In this document: piece after piece, positions 57,870-64,000 of the stretch | Layout of the letters: each line of letters opens with the position of its first letter | How positions within the stretch are numbered: position 1 is the first letter of the stretch | Program-made: the position numbers and the translations under genes | The notes under the pieces: model-generated | Database searches by the model: none | What the model saw: the letters and a program-made list of their open reading frames with translations, nothing else | Told to the model about the DNA's origin: nothing | Assembly (NCBI GenBank): GCA_903813345.2 | Contig: CAIIXF020000005.1 | Span: 7,445,375 to 7,509,374 of the forward strand | Direction: 5' to 3' | Length of the DNA: 64,000 nucleotides | Source of the DNA: Owenia fusiformis | Lineage: Eukaryota; Annelida; Polychaeta; Sabellida; Oweniidae

Positions 57870-59324
57870 TTACTCTATTTCCTCTAGCTTTGCAGGTTGT
57901 AAGAATTCTCTAGTACCATTCAAACTAAAAGTATGAGGAGGCAAAGCTGGCAACAAGGGTATCTCTTTTGGCAACACTGCTGGACGTATTTGGGTATAAA
58001 AATCTGGTAACTCTGGTACGTCTTGTGATGTGTCAGTACCAGGGAGTATCCTTGCTAGATTTCTGTTGGTTCCAGGATTTCTATGAGTTCTGTTTTGGAA
58101 AAGTGATATTGCTGTACCTTGCAAGGCACCTTGTGCAGATCTAGATGAAGGGTTGTGATCTATGTTGTCAACAGCAGCGGTAACAAAGAGGTTCTCAAGC
58201 ATGTTTGAGGGACAAACTGTCATGGCATCTTCAAAGTTCTCAATGGCAGTTGAAGCTATTGAGAGTACTCTATCATAAGATATACTAAGACCGAGAGAAT
58301 ATAGAGTGTCTATGAGTGTTTTGTTCCTTGTGCGGCTATGTATAGAGAGACCAAGATATATCGGTACAGGAGTTTCTTGAGATTTTCTATGGTGGAGAGA
58401 CTCAATGACTGCCTTTTTCTTGTAGGTATTAAACCTGATGAGCTGAGCAACAGTCAGACTTGCCTGTGATGTGTTAGAATACTTCCCATACATTATCATG
58501 CTGAGTAACATAACCAGCGGGTTGGGAACAGATCTCTCTTGACAGCCATGCTTGAAAGTTCCATCAAAGTCTGTCGTCATTCTTAGAATCTGTTCTCTGA
58601 TGATACGTGCAGCTCTTGATAAGACTTTGATATTGTCATCAGCATTTTGATCTGCCAAGGTTTTAAATACAGGCCCAACATCTTGTTTGAAACATATTAA
58701 TACATTTTTACCTTCTTTTGCAGATTTGAGGCCTTGTGTACAATTGAGTATGCGTTCTTTTAATCTGGTTCTATTCACTATTATATCATCACCAGTGATA
58801 TCTTTGTATTTCTGTTTGTACTTGTTGGTAAGCTCCGATAGTTTGAAATACAGTGGAAATGAAGTTGTATTTGATCATGTATCATCAATATACTCAAGAA
58901 GGGCCATCAAAGCTACTGCTTCATTTTCCTCTTGGCTATTGTCAGCATTTCTAACAAAGAGTATAGACCTGCCACGATTGTAGAAGGTTACTAAGCAAGA
59001 TAGGTGATATTTTGCCTCCTGTGCAACTAGATCTGTAGTATTAAGTTTGACTAGGATCTTTGGATCTCGCACAATGTTTGCATATTCACGGATTTTTTCC
59101 TCAAGGGCAAATGTAGATACAGAACATAGTTTATCAGTTTGCTGTTCACAAAATAAACATTTTCGTTCATCGCTCGAACCTGTATTCATGCTTCTACGAT
59201 ACATGTTTTGTGTTTCAAGCGTCCATGAACTTGCGTCTAGCGGTGCCAAACTTTGACTGGGCGTTGGTGGAGCGGTGATAAACTTTGCCAGGGCGTAAAA
59301 TTGTCCCTTTTTCAACGCTCGCAA
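57870..59324 (-). pseudogene. Main body of a multi-copy, transposon-like ORF with one in-frame stop
   Basis: One reading frame runs from 59324 to 57870, broken only by a TGA at 58877-58875. The first part has a Cys motif CLFCEQQ and LVAQEAKYHLSCL. The second has INIKVLSRAARI-like helices, PNPLVMLLSMIMYGKY, LGLSIHSRTRNK and VTAAVDNIDHNPSS. This layout (N-terminal Cys motif, 'D NIDHNPSS' centre, CXC end) is one I associate with abundant uncharacterised proteins of cnidarian and mollusc genomes, probably mobile-element derived; that is recollection, not a search. The TGA could come from a CGA codon by CpG decay. The first 35 or so codons may lie in an unrelated repeat. Confidence 0.6.
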
Positions 59325-59520
59325 TATTTTGAGCAGCTCAAAACTTTTGGAGCGTTAGGATGGCCACTCGAGAAACATCCGCGTTGGCCGAGTGTTTACA
59401 GCGTTGCTTTAACGGATGCCAACTTTTGTTAAACGGTGGTGAACGTTTATGAGCGTTGATGATTTTTTTCAACGTTCAAGGAACGCTCCAGCAACGTTTA
59501 GGCGGTGTGACCGGGCCTTT
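59325..59520. repeat. Dispersed repeat with GGTGTGACCGGGCC end
   Basis: A stretch dense in AACGTT, GAGCGTT and AACGCT words ends GGCGGTGTGACCGGGCCTTTA. Its CpG-rich composition is unlike the AT-rich surroundings. Such an end is common in interspersed repeats of invertebrates, but no second copy is in this window. Confidence 0.45.
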
Positions 59521-60604
59521 ACCAGTGCTAAAACATCTGGTATAGGCTAATCATTTAATAACAAATATAACTTTTTAGATGCAGTGTTTAGAGTATACAT
59601 ATTTCTTGATCTGTATTAAGTAATGTGATACTTTGGTAATATACATTTTGCAGTTAGATTGACAAAATAGATTTTAGATTCATAATTCACAGTTTCTCAA
59701 CTTTCCCTATCTCCTTACTGGAGAACTCTGTGACACACCACATATTCAATTAATGAAAATTCATCAAACTCAGAGTTACAGTAAAAGTTGTTCAACTGGT
59801 TCATTGTTGGTTTAATTTAAATAGGAAAGTCTGAACAACCAAAATTGTAATAAAATCATCAAAATAGAAAATAATGTCTGTTAATTGCTATCTCATCATA
59901 CAGATTCATACAGTCCACTCAAAAGCACACACCATTTAGTCATTTATGGATACATTAATATCATTTCAATTCCAAATGAAGTTTTTTCTGAAGAAAGAAT
60001 GCATATTAAGGTGAATAAAGTCAATGAATGACAACAGTAGCAGTAGTTCTCTTAAAACTAAGAATTGCGTTGATTGTGCCAGCACAATCTGGAGCACAAC
60101 CAGTGACACATGCTATGTTTTCTTCTATTAAGCAACTGATATTGAATTCACACCCTTATATATGTTTGAACATATGTGATTGAGAGAGAATCTGATCTAC
60201 AACATAACCATCTAAGCATAATATGAACATGTTTATGTTAATTCGCATAAAAAACATAATGGTAATAGTGCCGATCCTTGTTTTACACCTATTTTCTTCC
60301 CTTAGTGGGCACATAATGCATCTAAAATGATTGCGGAGGTTCAAGAGACATAAAAGTCTCATTTGAACTTAAATCTAGCACTTGTAGCTAGCACATGATT
60401 ATGTTTTTCATTTGTATTAACATTTGGAAAGATCGTTGGATATATTGGCGGCCATCTTGAATTTTGGGACCAAAAAGTGAAAATTTTTCTTGCGGCCACG
60501 GATCAATTTTTTTAAAACTCTCTAAAGAAACTCTGTACCAAAATTCACGCTTCTATCACAATTTGAAACGTTCTGGTGGTATTTTCCCTAAATCTGTCTC
60601 ACTA

Positions 60605-60944
60605 TAATGAGTCTACATTAAGAGAAATGGTCCTATCACCGCATGGGTAGGGGAAATGGTCCTAATTATTGCACAATTGTCCTAAATAGCTAAAATATGC
60701 ACCCACCATCTTTAAAGCCAGTGTTACGAAAAACAGTTCTAACACCATTATTCCCAATCTTCATGATTTATTCAATTTAAAGGTGTTATAACCAAATGCC
60801 ATGACGCACATTGTAAAGTTTTCCTGCGTCAATGTGTATCTATCTGCATGTAACCTTTGGAGACAATGTAAACGCAACTAAATTGATAGACAAATTAGCG
60901 ATCAAATCAAAAAAAAGTTAAGGACCGGTCTTTTTCCTCATAGG
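60605..60944. other. Intergenic, nothing recognised
   Basis: No ORF, tandem array or inverted repeat found apart from two AATGGTCCTA words at 60625-60670. Confidence 0.45.
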
Positions 60945-61475
60945 TTTACATGTTAAACCCCATGTCTGTTTGAACTCTTATTTTCAAAGCCTGAAACGAA
61001 AGAAAAACTGATAATGTAAATGGAAATGTACCTTGACTCTATTCTCTATATTTCAGAAAATTTTCAATTCAATCTCCGTTTCAATAAGTCAAAAATTGAT
61101 GTCAAATTTGAGGAATTTAATAAAAATGGCAGGACCAATGTAAACCAAATTGGAAGGGGTTGGGTTGCCAAGCCAAAAGTCATATGAGAAAATATCCATC
61201 CATACAATTGCTCTCAAAAATAAAATTTAAATAGATAATTGAATTTGTCCACAACAAAAAATTGATTTGTTTCTCCAGGTTTTACAAAGTTATGAATCTC
61301 AAAAGTCAAAATCATTTCTCAATATAAACCTCCCATTGAAATAACACAGGGGTCAAAAATGAGTTGTCAAAAATATGTTGATGCTCTATATCTGTAATTC
61401 TCACAAAGTAAGCTTAACACCAAACATGCAGAAAGTAAAACAATTTGCAATTGTCTACTCAGAAATTATCTTTAA

Positions 61476-61882
61476 GGTACAGCTGGAAAGAAACATTTTG
61501 GTAAAAAATTGCTATACCTGCACATATTATTTTCTGGTACAAAATAAAGTATGAAGGCATGTGCCAATTTCCTTGCTTTTTTCAGGAAAGTATCATTACA
61601 TTGTCTTCTTTTAAAATGTCTGCATGGTAGGAGTTCAATGGGAACTCCAGGAAATTCTGATATTTCACACTTTCTATTTTTCCAAATTTTCTTTTAAAGT
61701 TTTCTGACAACACAGGAGCTACCATTGACCTGTTTCCAGGTTTACTAAAAGTAGACAGTGTAATGAAACTTTCCTGAAAAAAGCAAGGAAATACACACAT
61801 GCCTTCATACTTAATTTTGTACCAGAAAATAACATGTGCAGGTATAGCAGTTTTTTACCAAAATGTTACTTTCCAGCCCGCC
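61476..61882. mobile_element. 407-bp foldback element flanked by TTAA
   Basis: Ends GGTACAGCTGGAAAGAAAC and GTTACTTTCCAGCCCGCC are inverted, with TTAA outside each (61472-61475, 61883-61886). The arms pair over about 130 bp, including TTGCTTTTTTCAGGAAAGTA against the reverse near 61770. TTAA duplications are used by piggyBac and Kolobok-type transposases, so this is probably a non-autonomous member of such a family. Confidence 0.75.
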
Positions 61883-61914
61883 TTAATAAATGTTTTACCG
61901 TCCGAATATATACT

Positions 61915-62420
61915 GTAAAACGGGTAATTTTGACACCGGGAAATTTTAGCGATTTTTCAATTTTAGGGGGTTTAAGCGCGGGAAATTTTAGCGAAATGAA
62001 GATTAATCTTTAAAAAATCAAATTAGCGAAATGCATTTAAGTTTTATTATTGGAGAAGAATGAATAACGGACATGACAGAGGAATTATCAAAATGTAAGA
62101 CTTCTAACGCACATGGTATTGGTCCAAACTACTGTAATCTCATCTGACTAATCACGAAATAACGGTATAGCATTTAAAATCGTTGATTGGATGGCTATTT
62201 ATCCTTCAGATATTGAAAGAAACATACGATTTAAAAATATTTACCTTTTTCAAACTACAAACCGGAAGTCGAGCACTGAACGAAAAGCTCCTTAAATACT
62301 AGTATTCATGTAGTTTTCTGGGAATTTGCAAATTTTAGCGCCCGGTTTATTTTAACCCCTGTTTATTTTAATCCCGGTTTATTTTAGCGAATTGAATTTT
62401 AAGCGAAACTATAGCGATCG
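61915..62420. repeat. GCGAAATTTTAGCG-rich repeat block
   Basis: TACTGTAAAACGGGTAATTT at the left, GGGAAATTTTAGCG words, and on the right TTTTAGCGCCCGGTTTATTT, then three GGTTTATTTTA words. The style is that of the MITE in GTF2H4 intron 3, where CGCGAAATATAATA words flank a unique core, but the ends differ. Confidence 0.55.
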
Positions 62421-62439
62421 CTAACAATCGCTAACAATG

Positions 62440-62745
62440 GGGTAGGTGTAAATTTTTTCCAAACAAATGCGTGATATATACACATATTTTGTACAAAATG
62501 CGTGACATAAACATGCAATCGCGTGCAAAGACCGAACCGAATGCGTTCGCTTTTTTTCGCCGTTCGGTATTTTACCGTTTCGGAATTTCACAAAAAAAAC
62601 GATTTTTAAAAATATCAACAAAATGCGTGATAACTGATATGCGTGATATTTGATCACACACGCTAAATTGATAAGGTAACGTGATTTCTATTTTCCCAGC
62701 AAATGCATGACAATCACGCCTAATGCGTGAAGGTTGACAGGGCAG
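62440..62745 (-). repeat. Dispersed 'ATGCGTGA' repeat, copy 2 (uninterrupted)
   Basis: Read on the - strand it starts GCCCTGTCAACCTTCACGCA and runs through ATTAGGCGTGATTGTCA, GCGAAAAAAAGCGAACGCAT and ends near TTTACACCTACCCC. It matches the split copy at 3711-5167 but has no insertion, so it gives the unoccupied target. Confidence 0.8.
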
Positions 62746-62990
62746 TTAACCCACCATTTCTCTATAGTTAACATGGGTTCTTCCATTTTTAAAAATTCTT
62801 CAACTTTGACATCAATTTTTGACATATTGTAATTGAGAGATTAAATTGAAATTTCCTGAAATACAGTATAGAAAATAGAGTTGAGGTACATATCCATTTA
62901 CAATCTCAGTTTTTCTTTCGTTTCCGGCTTAGAAAATTGAGTTTTAAGATACATGGGGTTTAACATGTAAAGTTGTAAACCTATGAGAAA

Positions 62991-64000
62991 ATGAAGTAAG
63001 ACACAATAAGTTAAATGTATATCATTTTGAAGGGCTACACCCATACTTTATGTTTTTTGTAAAAAATGTGAATATGCAAATGAGATGTGTCATTGTGACG
63101 TCATAATTCAAGATGGCACATTTGAATTTTTTAAAAAGTGTAATTTTTTATTGAGACTTCCATTTAAAAATCTGTATTGACAGAATTATAGGTCTTTTTT
63201 ATATGCTGATTTCAGAGGTATTTGCACCATATGGCATAACTCCTACAAATAATTTTTAGATCATCGATACCAATTTTTCGTGGCCTCGCCAGCTTGGGAC
63301 TGCTGTAACTTTGTAAATACTTCAGTACTTAACGAAAAGTCATGAACTTTTTTTAAAATGTTTGTACAGGCTTCAAGATTACAGAAATTGATAAATCATG
63401 TATTTTTATCAGGGGTCCCTTAGAGACCCTTAATAAAAAAATCGTCACTCCTGTGAAATTTTGCTTTATTGTTTTTCTAAGGGGTCTCCAGGGGTCCCAT
63501 TTTGATAAAACTGCAAGAATAATGCATTTTCTAAAAGTATGGACCAGTAGTAACATCAAAAGGTTGTTTTAATCTGACAATGCCCTGCAAATTTATAGGT
63601 ACTTGAATCTGTCATATTGCGAAAAACGATAAAATCCCATGTTACAACGACATAGGGATTTTCCGGGAATGTTCAGTCTCGGAAAATTGCTCATCAGATT
63701 TCCTCTAAATTCGCACACATGATAGAGGATATCAAGTTCTAGAGCTGAATAACATTTGGGCGGCCATCTTGTATTCTGGTGGCCATTTTGAAGGTTTTTC
63801 GGAAAATCTTTTCATCGTCATTTCAGGAAAACCACTCAGTGGATTTTCTCCAATTTCGCACACATGATAGAGGCAACAGTAGGGCTGTGCCGGAACCGGT
63901 TCGGACGGTTCGGAATCGGAACCGGAACTTGGTCTCACGGAATCGGAACTTTCGGAACCCCTTTTGGTTCACAAATGAAAATAATTATGTATGAGTGAGT
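62991..64000. other. Intergenic, repeat fragments only
   Basis: No gene is seen. A degenerate direct repeat of about 150 bp gives TTCGCACACATGATAGAGG at 63711 and again at 63858. Two GGCCATCTTG/GGCCATTTTG words lie near 63762. The last 120 bases are a run of CGGAACCGGTTCGG-type words that looks like the edge of another repeat cut by the window end. Confidence 0.5.

Larger units (their letters stand above)
56517..60604. mobile_element. 4.1-kb region bounded by inverted repeats, containing broken CXC-type ORFs
   Basis: The left arm 56517-56664 (TAGTGAGTCAGATTT.., TTGTGATAGAAGCGTGAATT, ATTGATCCGTGGCCGCAAG, CAAGATGGCCGCCA) reappears inverted at 60446-60604. A TA lies at each outer junction. Between the arms are two remnants of a multi-copy gene (57012-57356 and 57870-59324, - strand), a degenerate tandem repeat and another dispersed repeat. 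Either this is one transposon with internal decay, or two copies of a separate repeat happen to flank it; the sequence alone does not decide. Confidence 0.6.
60945..62990. repeat. Inverted arms around a nest of other repeats
   Basis: The arm at 60945-61160 (CATAGGTTTACATGTTAAAC, AACGAAAGAAAAACTGA, GTCAAAAATTGATGTCAAA) is found inverted at about 62755-62990. Between the arms lie a TTAA-flanked foldback, a GCGAAATTTTAGCG-rich block and the second copy of the 'ATGCGTGA' repeat. This looks like an old long-armed element opened by later insertions. Confidence 0.65.

Noticed and set aside
59375-59420. tRNA-like A box (GTTGGCCGAGTGTTTA)
   Set aside because: No matching B box, anticodon stem or acceptor pairing follows.

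Overview
The window is a piece of nuclear DNA from an invertebrate animal. It is AT-rich, its genes have many GT-AG introns, and the introns and intergenic stretches are crowded with mariner-type elements, foldback elements and minisatellites. The two recognisable genes belong to conserved animal families, GTF2H4 and FAM193. I cannot place the phylum from the sequence alone; a mollusc, another lophotrochozoan or an invertebrate deuterostome would all fit.

Layout. Positions 1-5949 hold no supportable gene, only repeats, including a 1150-bp foldback element with a 6-bp target duplication. A 1.07-kb mariner-type element (5952-7023) sits 60 bp in front of the first gene, the TFIIH subunit p52/GTF2H4 (7084-10710, + strand, six coding exons, 461 aa). 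After about 3 kb of repeats comes a FAM193A-like gene (13659-27136, + strand, 17 coding exons, 1529 aa). Facing it is a large gene on the - strand (35767-55910, eight coding exons, 2313 aa). It encodes a mostly disordered protein with a 5.7-kb single coding exon, a tandem 14-residue repeat and two CCCH zinc fingers near its C-terminus; I cannot give it a firm name. The two large genes converge, and 28.6-35.7 kb holds their 3' flanks and probably long 3' UTRs. From 56.5 kb to the end the window is nested repeats, including a 4.1-kb unit with inverted ends around broken ORFs that end in a tesmin/TSO1-like CXC cysteine domain.

The most unusual feature is in intron 2 of the - strand gene. The first part of coding exon 3, with its 3' splice site, has been amplified into 38 head-to-tail copies of exactly 83 bp (45152-48305), so the transcript passes about 37 decoy splice acceptors before the real one. 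Other structures worth a look are two mariner-type insertions ending 12-22 bp from a 3' splice site, nested insertions whose empty sites can be read, and a duplicated start-codon context upstream of the - strand gene.

The genes do not form a pathway. GTF2H4 serves transcription initiation and nucleotide excision repair. FAM193 proteins are poorly characterised Cys-rich proteins. The CCCH protein is probably RNA-binding. All exon boundaries were read by eye from splice signals and reading phase; no transcript data were available.
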